This document shows positions 37,219-48,546 of a stretch of 64,000 nt of DNA, piece after piece (the stretch's first letter is position 1; the number at the start of each line of letters is the position of its first letter). Position numbers and translations under genes: made by a program. Source of the DNA: Chelatococcus caeni (lineage in GTDB: Bacteria; Pseudomonadota; Alphaproteobacteria; Rhizobiales; Beijerinckiaceae). The stretch spans positions 372,001-436,000 of the forward strand of contig NZ_JACIEN010000001.1 of NCBI RefSeq assembly GCF_014196925.1. The letters run 5' to 3'. Below the pieces are notes generated by a model. That model had not been told where the DNA came from. It saw nothing but the letters and a program-made list of their open reading frames with translations, and made no database searches.

Positions 37219-38019
37219 TCACTTGTCGCGCTGGAAAATCCAGTCGTGGTCCGGGTGGTTTTGGAAACGCCATTTGCGGATCGGGCCCGCCATGACGTTG
37301 AGGTAGTACATCTCGTAGCCGTAGGGCGTGCCGCAGGGATGGTGGCCGCGCGGCACCAGCACCACGTCGCCGTCGCTCACCGCCATGGTCTCGTCGAGCG
37401 TGCCGTCCTCGGTGAAGACGCGCTGGATGCCGAAGCCCTGCGCCGGGTTGAGGCGGTGGTAATAGGTCTCCTCGAGATAGGTCATCTCGGGATAGCGGTC
37501 CTCGTCGTGCCGGTGCGGCGGGTAGCTCGACCAGTTGCCCTGCGGCGTGAACACCTCCGTCACCAGCAGGCTGTCGGCGACGTCGCTGTCCTCCATGGCG
37601 ATGGGATGGATGTAGCGCGTGTTGGCGCCCTTGCCGCGCGTGACCTTCTCGATGCCGGTCAGCACGCGGGCCTCGTGGCCGCCCTTGCCGGGCGCCGTGC
37701 AGACGGCGAGCGTGCACGGCGTCGTCGCCCGCGCCGACCAGGTGGCGCCGTTCGGCGCATAGACGCAATGCGGCGGGGTGCCCTCGAAGACGTTCATGCG
37801 CTGGCCGAGCTCGCCGAAGCTCTTGTCGCCGACGCCGATCTCGGCTCTGCCCTCGACGAGCACCAGGATCACCTCGGTGTCGCCCGTCGGCTCCGCCGCC
37901 GTCTCGCCGGGCACGAGCCTGTAGAGGCCGAAGCCGACATAGCCCCATCCGGCGCTGGTCGGCGTGATGTCGTGCACCTTGCCCGTGGTGCCGGTGGGCT
38001 TGCGCAAGAGCTGGGTCAT
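37219..38019 (-). CDS. iolB: 5-deoxy-glucuronate isomerase
   Basis: A 266-residue cupin enzyme that converts 5-deoxy-glucuronate to 5-dehydro-2-deoxy-gluconate in inositol breakdown. The cupin metal motif is YPPHRHDEDRYPEMTYLEE, and WGYVGFGLYRL and HHPCGTPYGYEMYYLNVMAG are landmark segments. Length is normal. Its upstream gap to iolE carries a C-rich repeat. Confidence 0.95.
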   Translation of the reverse strand: MTQLLRKPTGTTGKVHDITPTSAGWGYVGFGLYRLVPGETAAEPTGDTEVILVLVEGRAEIGVGDKSFGELGQRMNVFEGTPPHCVYAPNGATWSARATTPCTLAVCTAPGKGGHEARVLTGIEKVTRGKGANTRYIHPIAMEDSDVADSLLVTEVFTPQGNWSSYPPHRHDEDRYPEMTYLEETYYHRLNPAQGFGIQRVFTEDGTLDETMAVSDGDVVLVPRGHHPCGTPYGYEMYYLNVMAGPIRKWRFQNHPDHDWIFQRDK

Positions 38020-38082
38020 CTCATGTCCTCCGGCTCACTTGGTGTTCCTCGATGATCGGGGATAAGGCACGTCAGATCCCTC

Positions 38083-38216
38083 CCCGTGAGGGGAGGGTGG
38101 GTCGGTCCGAAGAACCGAGACGGGTGGGGTTCGGCCTGGAGCAAGGCTCACGAGGTCCGCCGCGTCACCCCCTCCGTCACCGCTTCGCGGCGCCACCTCC
38201 CTCTGAAGGGGGAGGA
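38083..38216. repeat. C-rich palindromic repeat between iolE and iolB
   Basis: Arms TCCCTCCCCGTGAGGGGAGG and CACCTCCCTCTGAAGGGGGA lie at the two ends of ~135 bp of non-coding DNA. It resembles the element at 27688-27803 in composition and architecture. Confidence 0.65.
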
Positions 38217-38255
38217 TCGGGCCGTACCAAACCCTTGGCCGCTTGTCCGTCGCCA

Positions 38256-39155
38256 TCACGCCTTGTCCAGCCCCGCCTCGCGCGCCATGGCCTTCAGCGC
38301 CTTCAGCCCCATCGACTGGTATTCGTAAGGGTTGCGCACGGCCGGGTCCTGCTCGGCCTCGATGACGAGCCATCCCTGATAGCCGTGCTCTGCGGCGATC
38401 TTGAGCACGGGCGGGAAATCGACGCCCCCCTCCGGGTCGCCCGGCACGGTGAAGACGCCGCGGCGCACGCCCTCGAGGAAGGAGAGGCCTTGGCTCTCGA
38501 CCTCGGCGCGGATGGCGGGCCTCACGTTCTTGGCGTGGATATGGGCGACGCGGCCCATGTATTTCTTCGCGACGCGCGTCGGGTCGCCGCCGCCGAACCA
38601 GCAATGGCCGGTATCGAGCAGGAGATGCGTCGCCGGCCCCGTATGCGCCATCAGGGCGTCGATCTCTTCCTCGGCCTGCACCACGGTGCCCATGTGGTGG
38701 TGATAGACGAGGGTGATGCCCTCATCGGCGCAATATTGCGCGATCTGTTCCACGGCGGCGCCGAAGGCGGGCCAGTCACCGGCCGGCAGCACCGGCCGGT
38801 CCCGCAGCGCCACCGCGTCGTTGCCGTGGATGGCGTTCGACGTCTCGCAGACGATGCAGACCTTGCATCCCATGGCTTTCAGCAGGTCGAGATGCGGCCT
38901 GATCGCCTTCTTCTCCTCCTCCACCGAATGGGCGAGCAGGTTGAGCGAGTGCCAGCCGGAGACGAAGGAAAGCCCGTGCGGCGCGAGCGCGGCCTTCAGC
39001 GCCGCAGGCTCGGTGGGCATCTTGTGGCCCTTCTCGATACCGTCGAAGCCGATCTGGCCGGCTTCGCTCAGGCACTGCTCGAGGCTGATGTTGGCGCCGA
39101 GGCTCTGGTCGTCGTCGTTGGACCAGGCGATGGGATTGGTGCCGTAGAGGATCAT
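38256..39155 (-). CDS. iolE: Myo-inosose-2 dehydratase
   Basis: A 299-residue TIM-barrel enzyme that dehydrates 2-keto-myo-inositol. The start [20 protein letters not shown] at 39155 is characteristic. Metal-binding segments include [31 protein letters not shown] and the late VIEAEQDP. It lies downstream of iolD across a 278 bp repeat-bearing gap. Confidence 0.95.
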   Translation of the reverse strand: MILYGTNPIAWSNDDDQSLGANISLEQCLSEAGQIGFDGIEKGHKMPTEPAALKAALAPHGLSFVSGWHSLNLLAHSVEEEKKAIRPHLDLLKAMGCKVCIVCETSNAIHGNDAVALRDRPVLPAGDWPAFGAAVEQIAQYCADEGITLVYHHHMGTVVQAEEEIDALMAHTGPATHLLLDTGHCWFGGGDPTRVAKKYMGRVAHIHAKNVRPAIRAEVESQGLSFLEGVRRGVFTVPGDPEGGVDFPPVLKIAAEHGYQGWLVIEAEQDPAVRNPYEYQSMGLKALKAMAREAGLDKA

Positions 39156-39227
39156 TGCGCTATCCGCGTGGGGGCTGGGTTGGCTGACGGTGATTGCGGC
39201 GATGCCCTCTCGGGCATCGGGTTGTCC

Positions 39228-39271
39228 GCTGGTTCCCGGCTCTCGCCTGCGCCTCGCGCATGCGGGCCGGG
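39228..39271 (-). repeat. Degenerate copy of the 45-bp BIME-like element
   Basis: On the minus strand it runs from CCCGGCCCGCATGCGCGAGG to GCCGGGAACCAGC. It forms an inverted pair with 39304-39349, mirroring the pair at 20.35-20.47 kb. Confidence 0.55.
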
Positions 39272-39303
39272 AAACGAGGGTGTGGTTTGAGAAGAGCCTT
39301 GTT

Positions 39304-39349
39304 CCCCGGACGCATTGAGCGAAGCGGAACGCGAGCTGGGGCCCAGCGC
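39304..39349 (+). repeat. 45-bp BIME-like element, copy 3
   Basis: Runs from CCCCGGACGCATTGAGCGAA to TGGGGCCCAGCGC and lies between iolD and iolE, inside the presumed operon. Confidence 0.65.
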
Positions 39350-39433
39350 AAGAAGCGAGCCGGAGGCTCGCCGCCACGCCCGATCGGTCTCGATCTTGCT
39401 CCGCCCATCTCAGGCTCCGGGAAAGGCCCGGCG

Positions 39434-41263
39434 TCAATCCGCCGGGCGCTGGTTCTTCAGGCTCTTTTCGTAGGCCGCGCGGGCGGCGTTGACCTCCGGC
39501 CGCACGGAGACCTCCGGCACCGCCACGTCCCACCAGTGGCCGCCGGCCTCCGTCGCCGGCATCGGGTCCGTGTCGATGACGATGGCGCTCGGCCTGTCCG
39601 CCTTGCGGGCGCGGGCGATCGCCTCTTCCAGCTCGGCGATGTTCGCCACCTTCTGTGCATCAGCGCCCATGGAGGCGGCATGGGCGGCGAAGTCGATGGC
39701 GGAGGGCACCGCGTGGCGGGCGGTATCGAGCAGGTTGTTGAAGCTCTCGCCGCCGGTGGCGCGCTGCAGGCGGTTGATGCAGCCGTAGCCGCGGTTGTCG
39801 AGCACGACGACGATGATCTTCTGGCCGAGCATCACCGCCGTGGCGAGCTCCGAATTCGCCATCATGTAGCTGCCGTCGCCGACCATGACCACGACCTCCC
39901 GGTCGGGCCGCGCCATCTTGACGCCGAGCCCGCCGGCGATCTCGTAGCCCATGCAGGAGAAGCCGTATTCGAGGTGGTAGCCGTTCGGCCGGCCTGCCTT
40001 CCACAGCTTGTGCAATTCGCCCGGCAGGCCGCCGGCGGCACAGACGAGGATGGCGTCGTCACCGAGGCTGCGCTGCACGGCGCCGATGACCTGCGCGTCG
40101 GAAGGCAACGCGTTGTCGCCGGGAGCGGCGGTGGCGGCATCGACCGCCTTCAGCCAATCGGCCTTCAGCTGCGGCTCGGGCGCCGCCGCCTTGTGCCCGC
40201 CGAGCGCCGCGGAGAGTGCCTCGAGCGCCACTTTGGCATCGGCGACGAGCGGGATCGCCCGGTGCTTGCCGGCGTCGTAGGGCGCGACGTTGACGGCGAG
40301 GATGCGCCGGTCGGGATTGCGGAACAGGGCCCAGCTGCCGGTGGTGAAGTCCTGCAGCCGGGTGCCCACGGCGATGACGAGGTCGGCATCCTCCGCAACC
40401 GCATTGGCCGCCGAGGATCCGGTGACGCCGATGGAGCCGAGGTTGAGCGGGTGATCCCACGGCAGGGACGACTTGCCCGCCTGCGTCTCGGCGACCGGGA
40501 TCTGGTGCGTCTCGGCGAAGGTGGTGAGCGTCTCCGTGGCGAGCGAATAGAGCACGCCGCCGCCGGCGATGATCAGCGGCTTGCGCGCACCGCGGATCGC
40601 CTCCGCCGCCTCGATGAGTTCGCGCGCATCCGGCTGCGGGCGGCGGATGTGCCAGATGCGCGGGGTAAAGAACGTCTCCGGCCAGTCATAGGCCTCGGCC
40701 TGCACGTCCTGGCAGAAGGCGAGCGTCACCGGGCCGCAGTCGACGGGGTCGGTCATGGTCGCCATGGCGCGGGGCAGAGCGGTGAGCAGCTGCTCCGGCC
40801 GGGCGATCCGGTCGAAATAGCGGCTGACCGGCTTGAAGCAGTCGTTGGCGCTCACCGTGCCGTCGCCGAAATCCTCCACCTGCTGCAGCACCGGGTCTGG
40901 CGCCCGGTTGGCGAAGACGTCTCCGGGCACCAGCAGCACCGGCAGGCGGTTGACATGGGCGAGCGCCGCGGCGGTGACGAGGTTGAGGGCGCCGGGGCCG
41001 ATGGAGGTCGTCACCATCATCGCCCGCTGGCGGTTGAGCGCCTTGGCATAGGCGATGGCCGCATGCGCCATGGTTTGCTCGTTGTGGCCGCGCCACGTCG
41101 GCAGGGCATCGCCCGCCCCGTGGAGGGCCTCGCCGATGCCGGCGACGTTGCCGTGGCCGAAGATGGCCCAGCAGCCGGCGATGAAGGGCTCGCCGTCGGC
41201 CGTCTTCTGGGCGGCGAGCCAGCGGACCATGGCCTGGGCGGCCGTGAGGCGGATGGTGCTCAT
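39434..41263 (-). CDS. iolD: 3D-(3,5/4)-trihydroxycyclohexane-1,2-dione hydrolase
   Basis: A 609-residue thiamine-diphosphate enzyme that opens the inositol ring. The early [10 protein letters not shown] and [18 protein letters not shown] segments and the ThDP motif [19 protein letters not shown] ending in VVLDN are present. Length matches IolD. The ATG overlaps the iolC stop by 4 bp (ATGA). Confidence 0.96.
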   Translation of the reverse strand: MSTIRLTAAQAMVRWLAAQKTADGEPFIAGCWAIFGHGNVAGIGEALHGAGDALPTWRGHNEQTMAHAAIAYAKALNRQRAMMVTTSIGPGALNLVTAAALAHVNRLPVLLVPGDVFANRAPDPVLQQVEDFGDGTVSANDCFKPVSRYFDRIARPEQLLTALPRAMATMTDPVDCGPVTLAFCQDVQAEAYDWPETFFTPRIWHIRRPQPDARELIEAAEAIRGARKPLIIAGGGVLYSLATETLTTFAETHQIPVAETQAGKSSLPWDHPLNLGSIGVTGSSAANAVAEDADLVIAVGTRLQDFTTGSWALFRNPDRRILAVNVAPYDAGKHRAIPLVADAKVALEALSAALGGHKAAAPEPQLKADWLKAVDAATAAPGDNALPSDAQVIGAVQRSLGDDAILVCAAGGLPGELHKLWKAGRPNGYHLEYGFSCMGYEIAGGLGVKMARPDREVVVMVGDGSYMMANSELATAVMLGQKIIVVVLDNRGYGCINRLQRATGGESFNNLLDTARHAVPSAIDFAAHAASMGADAQKVANIAELEEAIARARKADRPSAIVIDTDPMPATEAGGHWWDVAVPEVSVRPEVNAARAAYEKSLKNQRPAD

Positions 41264-43172
41264 GACGCTTGTCCCTCTTGCGTGCGGACGCGGTCCCAGA
41301 TGTCGCAGAGCATGCGGTATTTTTCGGCCATCTCCGTGACGGCGTCCTCGTCGCCGGTCTCGCCGGCGAGCCAGCGCCGCGCCACGTCGCCGAAGATGGT
41401 GCGGCCGACGGCGAAGCCCTTCACGAGATCGAAGGCCGCCGCCATGCCGAGGCTCGCCGACAGCTCCTCGATGGGCGCATCGAGCCCGAGGACGACGATG
41501 CCGCGCGTATGGGGATCGTTGCGCGAGACGGCCTCGACCGCGTTGCGCCAGGCGGCTTCGCTGCGCAGCGGCTCGAGCTTCCACCAGTCGGGGAAGACGC
41601 CGATCTCGTAGAAGCGCTCGATGACGCGGGCCGTGGTCGTGTCGTCCACCGGCCCTGCCTTCGAGGCGATGATCTCGAGCAGCAATTCGAGGTTGTTGCG
41701 CCGCGCCGCCTCGGCAAGGCGCTTCACCGTCTCCTCCTGCCGCGCCTTGAGGCCGGCGTCGTCGTCCGGATGGTAGAAGCACAGTACCTTGACGACATGC
41801 TCCACCGGCCATTCGGCGAGCGCCGTGCCGTAGTCGAGCCCCAGCTCCGCTTCGAGTTCGAGCGGCCGCGACCCCGGCCGTTCCACGGGGCGGCCGATCC
41901 ACAGGCCGGTGCCGGCGGCGGCATAGAGCGCATCGCGCCCGAGGCGGCCGTCGCACAGGATGCCGTAGCCCGCCTGGCCGTCGGCGACGCGCTGCGCCGC
42001 CTTGAGGCACAGGGACTTGAAGGGGCCGATGCGCTCGTGCGGCACGCCCGCCTGGTCGGCCATGTCCTCGAGCTGCATGCGGTGATCGAAGGCGAAGACG
42101 CGCATGTGCGGCCACTTGCCCTTGCGCGTCGTCGCCCAGTGCACTTGTTCGAGCGCGCCGTCGTGGCGCAGCGCCGGGGTGACGATGCCGCGCTTGAGGA
42201 AGAACTGCAGCTCCTCCCAGCTCGGATAGGCCGGCGTGCAGCCGTGGCGCGAGACGGCGAAGGCGCCGCAGGCATTGGCATAGGTGAGGCTCGTCACCCA
42301 GTCCTCGTCGCGAAGCCAGCCGCGCAGCAGCCCCGACATGAAGCCGTCGCCGGCGCCGAGCACGTTGAAGACCTCGATCGGGAAGCCGGGGCCTGAGATG
42401 CCGTCGTCGAGGCTGTCCGGGATGTCGCCCTCGAAGGCCGCGGCCCCCATCGGCCCGCGCTTGCACACGAGCGTGGCTTTCGAGACGGCGCGCACGGCGC
42501 GGAGCGCGGCGATCGTGTCCGTCGTACCGCCGGCGATGTGGAATTCCTCCTCCGTGCCGACGATGAGGTCGAAGAGGGAGAGGGTCGATTGCAGCTTCTT
42601 CGTCACCGCCTCTGAGGCGATGTAGCGGCTCTCGCCGGCGCCGTGGCCGGCAAGGCCCCAGAGATTGGGGCGGTAGTCGATGTCGAGCGCCGTCTTCGCC
42701 CCGTTCTCCCGGGCAAGCCGCACGGCTTTCAGCACGGCCGCCTCCGTGCGCGGATGCGACAGGTGCGTGCCGGTCGCCGTCACGCAGCGGGTGCGGGCGA
42801 TATAAGCGGGGTCGATGTCCTCCTCGCTCAGCGCCATGTCGGCGCAGTTCTCGCGATAGAAGATGAGCGGGAACTGGTGCTGGTCGCGGATGCCGAGGAT
42901 GACGAGGGCGGTGAGCCGCTCCGGATCCGTCTTGACGCCCGTGACGTCGACGCCCTCGGCGATCAGCTGCTCGCGGATGAAGCGGCCCATGTGCTCGTCG
43001 CCGACGCGGGTGATGAGGCCGGACTTGAGGCCGAGCCGCGCCGTGCCTGCGGCCATGTTGGTGGGCGAGCCACCGATATATTTGCGGAAGCTCGCCATGT
43101 CCTCCAGCCGCCCGCCGACCTGGGCGCCGTAGAGGTCGACCGACGAGCGGCCGATGGTGATGACGTCGAGCA

Positions 43173-43173
<1 letters not shown>
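41260..43173 (-). CDS. iolC: 5-dehydro-2-deoxygluconokinase fused to a DUF2090 domain
   Basis: A 637-residue two-domain protein. Residues 1 to about 330 are a PfkB-type sugar kinase (KYIGGSPTNMAAGTARLG; catalytic VLGAGDGFMSGLLRG) that phosphorylates 5-dehydro-2-deoxygluconate. Residues from about 345 are a DUF2090 domain with an aldolase-like TIM-barrel (FAFDHRMQLEDMAD, LKVL-like VVKVLCFYHPDD). This fusion is usual in rhizobia, where the second domain may supply the IolJ-type aldolase step (inference). Start shares TGATG with the ATPase stop. Confidence 0.94.
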
Positions 43174-43951
<778 letters not shown>

Positions 43952-43952
<1 letters not shown>

Positions 43953-45049
43953 CAGCGTTCTCCCGTGATGAGGCGGCGGATGTAGGTGTTCATGATCACG
44001 GCGAGGATCAGGATCGTGCCGAGGAAGACGCGGAACAGCGAGCTTTCGGCCCCGGCGAAGAACAGGCCCTGCTGCACCACGCCGAAGATGAGCGCCCCGA
44101 GCGCCGCCCCGATCACCGAGCCGTAGCCCCCGGTGAGCAGCGCCCCGCCGATGACGACGCAGATGATGGCCTCGAACTCCTTGAGGAGGCCGCGGTCGGC
44201 GGCGGCGGAGCCGAACTCCATCACCTGGCACATGGCGAACACCGTGGCGCAGAAGGCGGTGAACATGAACATCAGCACCTTCACGCGGTTGACCGGCACG
44301 CCGACGTAGCGCGCGGCCTGCGCATCGCCGCCCGAGGCGAAGATCCAGTTGCCGAAGCGCGTCCTGGCGAGGAGCCAGTGGCCGAAGATGATGAGGCCGA
44401 TCGCCCAGACGATGAGCATCGGCACGCCCTCGACCACCGGCTGGCCGGCGCGCGCACCACGCGTGAAGGTGGTGAGCAGGCCGATGTCGCCGAGCCACTG
44501 GAAGAAGCCCTTGAAGATGACGCCGCCGAAGAGGGCGGCGATCCAGTCGCCCTCCGCCGCCTCGCGCACGCCGCCGATGATGGTCTGCCGCGTGGTCAGG
44601 ATCGACAGCCAGATGGTGAGGCCGCGCAGGATGTAGAGGAAGGCGAGGGTGACGATGAAGCTCGGCAGCCCGGTGCGGATGACGAGCAGGCCGTTGATCG
44701 CGCCGAGCCCGATGCACACGGCGAAGGTGACGAGGATGGCGAGCCACGCCGGCAAGCCCCACTGCACGGTGAGGATGGCGGCGATGACGCCGGCAAAGCC
44801 GATCATGGAGCCGACGGAGAGGTCGAACTCGCCCGCGATCATCAGGAGGCAGGCGCCGACCGCGATGATGGCGAACTGCGCGGAGACGACGAGCCAGTTC
44901 TGGAAGCCGGCGGGCGCGAACATGCCGCTGTCGCCCGCGACCATCAGGAAGAAGGCAAAGACCAGGATGACCCCGCAGATCGCCCCGAGCTCCGGCCGGA
45001 TCATGGCGCGGCGAAGCGAAGAGACGGGCATGAGCCGCTCGTCCGTCAT
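43952..45049 (-). CDS. Sugar ABC transporter permease (RbsC/FrcC-like)
   Basis: A 365-residue permease with about ten helices. The [20 protein letters not shown] segment and the [21 protein letters not shown] segment are hallmarks of branched-sugar CUT2 permeases. ATPase start overlaps its stop by 1 bp (TGATG). It follows a cluster of three hairpins after the binding-protein gene. Confidence 0.94.
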
Positions 45050-45083
45050 GACGTTTCCCCGTTTTCGATGTTGCTTGGCATGC

Positions 45084-45176
45084 GGGGCGCGAGGCGCGCC
45101 CCGCCGCAGTCCTTAACCTCCGGGGCGCCCGGCGCCCCGTCGCAGTCTTGGCCATGCGGGGCGCTGGGTGCGCCCC
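45084..45176 (-). promoter_or_regulatory. Three consecutive GC hairpins between binding-protein and permease genes
   Basis: Stem-loops with arms GGGGCGC/GCGCCCC occur at 45084-45102, 45122-45138 and 45158-45176, separated by related spacers containing CGCAGTC. None has a T run. In the mRNA they sit directly 3' of the binding-protein coding sequence and probably stabilise its message or attenuate read-through. Confidence 0.6.
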
Positions 45177-45194
45177 GCGGTATCGGCAGCCGCC

Positions 45195-46139
45195 TCAGCG
45201 GTATTCGCCGGCGAGCTTCTCGACGAGCGCGATGTTGTCCTTGGTGATGAAGCCCGGACCCGAGTTGATCGCGTTCGGCGGAATGACGCCGTAACGGGCG
45301 TGGTTCGTCAGCAGGACGACGGGCAGGTAGCCCTGCAGGTAGGGCTGCTGGTCGATGGCGAATTCGATCGTGCCGTCCTTGATGGCGGCGGAGATGCCGG
45401 CCGACAGGTCGAAGGTGCCGAAGAAGACCTGCCCCGCCATGCCGTTTTCCTTGAGCGCGGCGATGGTCGGCTCGGCCGAGTTGGGTCCGAGGGCGATGAT
45501 GCCGTCGGTCTCGGGATTGGCGCGCAGATAGGCCGAGACCTTGTTCTTGACCTCGGAAGGGTCGAGGCCGGTGTCGATCATCTGGTTGCCGAGATCGACG
45601 CCCAGCGCCTCGGCAAAGCCCTGGCAGCGTTCGACCGAGGCCGGATTGGTGATGTAGTGGTTGACGCACAGGAACTTCTTGACGCCGGCGGCCTTGGCGC
45701 GTTCGCCGGCGGCGAAGCCCGCGTCCTTCTCGGGCTGGCCGACATGCAGCAGCGCGCCGATCTCCTTCGACTGCTCGATGGTGCCGGAGTTGACGGTGAT
45801 GACCGGGATGCCCTGCTCGATCGCCTTGGTGAGCGGCCCCTTGAGGACGTTGAAGTCGGCGATGGTCGAGATGATCCCCGCCGGGTTCGAGGCGGTCGCC
45901 TGCTCGACGATGCGGGCCATGTCGGCGAGGTCGCCGGTCGGCGGGTTGCGGTATTCCACCGTCACGCCCATCTGGCTGCTCGCCACCTTGAGCGCGTTCT
46001 TGATGGTGTTCCACCAGCTGTCGCTGTCCGGCGCGTGGCTGACGAAGACGAAACGCTCACCCTCCGCGTGAGCCGGCACTGCCAGGCCGCCCGCGAGCGC
46101 AAGGGACGCGACGGCGAGCGCCGCAAGTGTCTTTCTCAT
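45195..46139 (-). CDS. Sugar ABC transporter substrate-binding protein (RbsB-like)
   Basis: A 314-residue periplasmic protein with a Sec signal peptide (cleavage near PAHAEGER). The peripla_BP_4 fold is indicated by FVFVSHAPDSDSWWNTIKNA, PVITVNSGT and the QQPYLQGYLPV hinge segment. It is the first gene of the transporter-iol operon. Ligand probably inositol or another sugar alcohol, inferred from context. Confidence 0.93.
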   Translation of the reverse strand: MRKTLAALAVASLALAGGLAVPAHAEGERFVFVSHAPDSDSWWNTIKNALKVASSQMGVTVEYRNPPTGDLADMARIVEQATASNPAGIISTIADFNVLKGPLTKAIEQGIPVITVNSGTIEQSKEIGALLHVGQPEKDAGFAAGERAKAAGVKKFLCVNHYITNPASVERCQGFAEALGVDLGNQMIDTGLDPSEVKNKVSAYLRANPETDGIIALGPNSAEPTIAALKENGMAGQVFFGTFDLSAGISAAIKDGTIEFAIDQQPYLQGYLPVVLLTNHARYGVIPPNAINSGPGFITKDNIALVEKLAGEYR

Positions 46140-46286
46140 GGTTCCTCTCCCAGACTTTAGAAGCCTCAGTCCGTCGAGCTTGCGCGGGAAGACCCCGCCC
46201 GGCGCAGCCCCGCTTGGCGCGGCGTCTACGTGCGTCCGGGAGCTGCGGCCGCCATTCGTGACGGGCCGGCTCGCAGGCTCTTGGAT

Positions 46287-46300
46287 AGAAATTTTGTTCC
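46287..46300 (-). promoter_or_regulatory. Candidate IolR/RpiR operator upstream of the transporter-iol operon
   Basis: AGAAATTTTGTTCC, read on the other strand as GGAA-N6-TTCT, is one base from the GGAA-N6-TTCC motif described for Sinorhizobium IolR. It lies 148 bp upstream of the binding-protein start in an AT-rich stretch after the repressor gene. The same variant recurs at 47200-47213. Confidence 0.5.
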
Positions 46301-46333
46301 AAAAAAATCAGAATGCAATAAAAAAATTCCATA

Positions 46334-47152
46334 TCATCGCGATTGCCGCGTGGCGCCCACGGCCACCGCGAGCGCGATGGCGAGCGACAGCGTGGCCGAC
46401 AGCGCCCGGAACGAGCCGACATCCACCTCCGAGACGTTGAGGGCATGGACGCCGAGGCGCCTGAGCGGGCTGGTGACGGTGTCGGTGATGGCAACGACCT
46501 CGTTGCCGCGCTCGCGCGCATAGACGGCGAGGTCGATCGTCTCCTGCGTATAGGGCGCGAAGGAAATGGCGATCACGACGTCGCCCGGGCGGATGGCGTG
46601 GCGCCGCCCCAGCTTGCCGACGCCGTCGTGCAGGATGGAGGGGATGTCCATCTTCTCGAAGGCGTAGCTGAGATAGGTGGCGACGGGGAAAGCCCGGCGC
46701 ATGCCCATGACGTGGATGGTGGGGGCGGCGGCGAGGGCGGCCACCGCGGCGTCGAGCGCTTCCGAATCGACGGTCGAGGCCAGACGCTCCAGTGACAGCC
46801 GGCCCGCCTCGATGAATTCGGCGAGCAGCGCCGCCGGGCTCTGCCCGCCCTCCGAGCGCAGGTTGTCGAGCCGCGTGGCATAATCGGGCCAGCGCTGGCC
46901 GTAGCTGTCGCGGAACAGGCGCTGCATGTCGCTGAAGCCGGCAAAGCCGAGCAGCTGGCAGAAGCGCATGAAGGCGGATGGCTGCACGCCGGCGCCCGCC
47001 GCCAGCTCTGCGACGGTCGAGAGGGCGATCTTGTCCGTGTTGTGCGCCACGAAGTCGGCACACTGGCGCAGGCGCTTGGGCAGCGTGTCCGCGATCTGGA
47101 CGAGCCGCTCCTGGAACTCGTCGACGGAGGCGGGCGCGGCGGGCTTCTTCAT
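46334..47152 (-). CDS. iolR: RpiR family regulator, IolR-like
   Basis: A 272-residue regulator with an N-terminal RpiR HTH (STVAELAAGAGVQPSAFMRF) and a C-terminal SIS sugar-phosphate domain (IHVMGMRRAFPVATYLSYAF). Rhizobial IolR represses inositol genes and is released by an inositol-derived phosphate. ATG 47152 has AAGGGA upstream. Its gene sits between the transporter-iol operon and a divergent dehydrogenase, with an IolR-type site at each promoter. The symbol is by context. Confidence 0.85.
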   Translation of the reverse strand: MKKPAAPASVDEFQERLVQIADTLPKRLRQCADFVAHNTDKIALSTVAELAAGAGVQPSAFMRFCQLLGFAGFSDMQRLFRDSYGQRWPDYATRLDNLRSEGGQSPAALLAEFIEAGRLSLERLASTVDSEALDAAVAALAAAPTIHVMGMRRAFPVATYLSYAFEKMDIPSILHDGVGKLGRRHAIRPGDVVIAISFAPYTQETIDLAVYARERGNEVVAITDTVTSPLRRLGVHALNVSEVDVGSFRALSATLSLAIALAVAVGATRQSR

Positions 47153-47199
47153 GACATTGTCCCTTGACAGAACCGGCGTTCTATAATCATCGATTGAAT

Positions 47200-47213
47200 A
47201 GAATATATATTCC
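47200..47213 (+). promoter_or_regulatory. Candidate IolR/RpiR operator in the iolR/dehydrogenase divergent promoter
   Basis: AGAATATATATTCC (AGAA-N6-TTCC) lies 26 bp before the dehydrogenase ATG and 48 bp before the iolR start. It matches the half-site pair at 46287-46300, including the same deviating base. The position allows simultaneous repression and autoregulation. Confidence 0.55.
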
Positions 47214-47238
47214 ATTTCCTCGGGAGGGGAGCCTGAAA

Positions 47239-48357
47239 ATGGAGAGCCTGGGCATCGGCCTCATCGGCACGGGTTTCATGGGCAAGTGCCACGCACTCGC
47301 CTTCGGCGCGGTCAAGGCGGTGATGGGGGACGTGCCGACGCCGCGGCTGGAGCTCCTGTGCGAGACGCCGGCCGACAAGGCGGCGGCCATGGCCGGGCAG
47401 TTCGGCTTCGCCCGCGCGACCGACGACTGGCGCGCGCTCGTCGCCGATCCCGCCGTCGACATCGTCTCGATCACGACGCCGAACCGTCTGCACCACGAGA
47501 TCGCCATGGCGGCCATCGCGGCCGGCAAGCACGTCTATTGCGAAAAGCCCATGGCGCTGACGCTGCACCAGGCCGAGGAGATGGCGGCGGCGGCACGCGC
47601 AGCCGGCGTCAAGACCATCGTCGGCTACAACTACATCAAGAACCCCACCTTCATGCATGCGCAGCGCCTCGTGCAGGAGGGTGCCATCGGCCGCATCGTC
47701 CACTTCCGCGGCTGGGTCGACGAGGACTATCAGGCCGATCCCGACCTGCCGTGGACCTGGCGCGCGCGCCATGCCGAGGCCGGGCTCGGGGCGCTCGGCG
47801 ACCTCGGCTGCCATCTCGTCTCCATGGCCTACGTCCTCGCCGGCCCGATCGACAGCCTCGTCGCCGACATGCAGACCATCCACCGCACGCGCCCGCTCGC
47901 CGACGGGTCGGGCGAGGCGGCGGTGGAGAACGAGGACGTCGCCACCGCGCTCGTGCGCTTCAAGGCCGGCTTTCACGGCAGCCTCGCCACCTCGCGCAGC
48001 GCCTTCGGCCGCAAGAACCGGCTCGGCTGGGAGGTGCACGGCACCAGGGGCATGCTGATCTTCGACCAGGAGCGCATGAACGAGCTGCAGCTCTACGAGA
48101 ACGAAGGCCCGGGCGCGCAGCAGGGCTTCAAGACCATCCTGACCGGCCCCGCCCATCCGCCCTTCGGCGCCTTCGTGCCGGCGGCCGGCCACCAGCTCGG
48201 CTTCAACGACCTCAAGGTCATCGAGGCCGCCACCCTGCTGCGCGCCATCGCCGAAGGCGGCCGCCCGGAGCCGGATTTCGTCGCCGCGCTCGCCTTCGAG
48301 CGCGTGATCCACGCCATCGCGGAAGCGGCCCACACCGACCGGCGCGTGATGCTGTAG
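47239..48357 (+). CDS. Gfo/Idh/MocA family dehydrogenase
   Basis: A 372-residue NAD(P)-dependent oxidoreductase with Rossmann motif GLIGTGFMG, catalytic Lys in YCEKPMAL, and LGDLGCHLVSMAYVL containing the conserved His. It is distinct from iolG, longer, and probably acts on a stereoisomer (scyllo-inositol) or another polyol. ATG 47239 follows GGGAGGGG. Its promoter shares the IolR-type site with iolR, tying it to inositol metabolism. Confidence 0.9.
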   Translation: MESLGIGLIGTGFMGKCHALAFGAVKAVMGDVPTPRLELLCETPADKAAAMAGQFGFARATDDWRALVADPAVDIVSITTPNRLHHEIAMAAIAAGKHVYCEKPMALTLHQAEEMAAAARAAGVKTIVGYNYIKNPTFMHAQRLVQEGAIGRIVHFRGWVDEDYQADPDLPWTWRARHAEAGLGALGDLGCHLVSMAYVLAGPIDSLVADMQTIHRTRPLADGSGEAAVENEDVATALVRFKAGFHGSLATSRSAFGRKNRLGWEVHGTRGMLIFDQERMNELQLYENEGPGAQQGFKTILTGPAHPPFGAFVPAAGHQLGFNDLKVIEAATLLRAIAEGGRPEPDFVAALAFERVIHAIAEAAHTDRRVML

Positions 48358-48546
48358 GAGCGGCGGCAAGGTCCTGGATTTTTCGCCCCACAGGGGGGCA
48401 GAGCGTCCGCCGATCGTGAACGAAAGCGGAACATGGAGTCGGGAAAATGTGGACGTGCGGGGCGTCGTATGTTGACGAATGCCCCGATGTGGCGCCCTAT
48501 AACCCTTGTCGGTTTCGAATCATCATTTTGGTGAGAGGACCGACTT
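48358..48546. other. Intergenic stretch with a decayed repeat trace
   Basis: Together with 48715-48911 it surrounds a small ORF; otherwise no gene is seen. A segment near 48413-48445 (GAACGAAAGCGGAACATGGA) faintly resembles the core of the 45-bp element. Confidence 0.35.
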
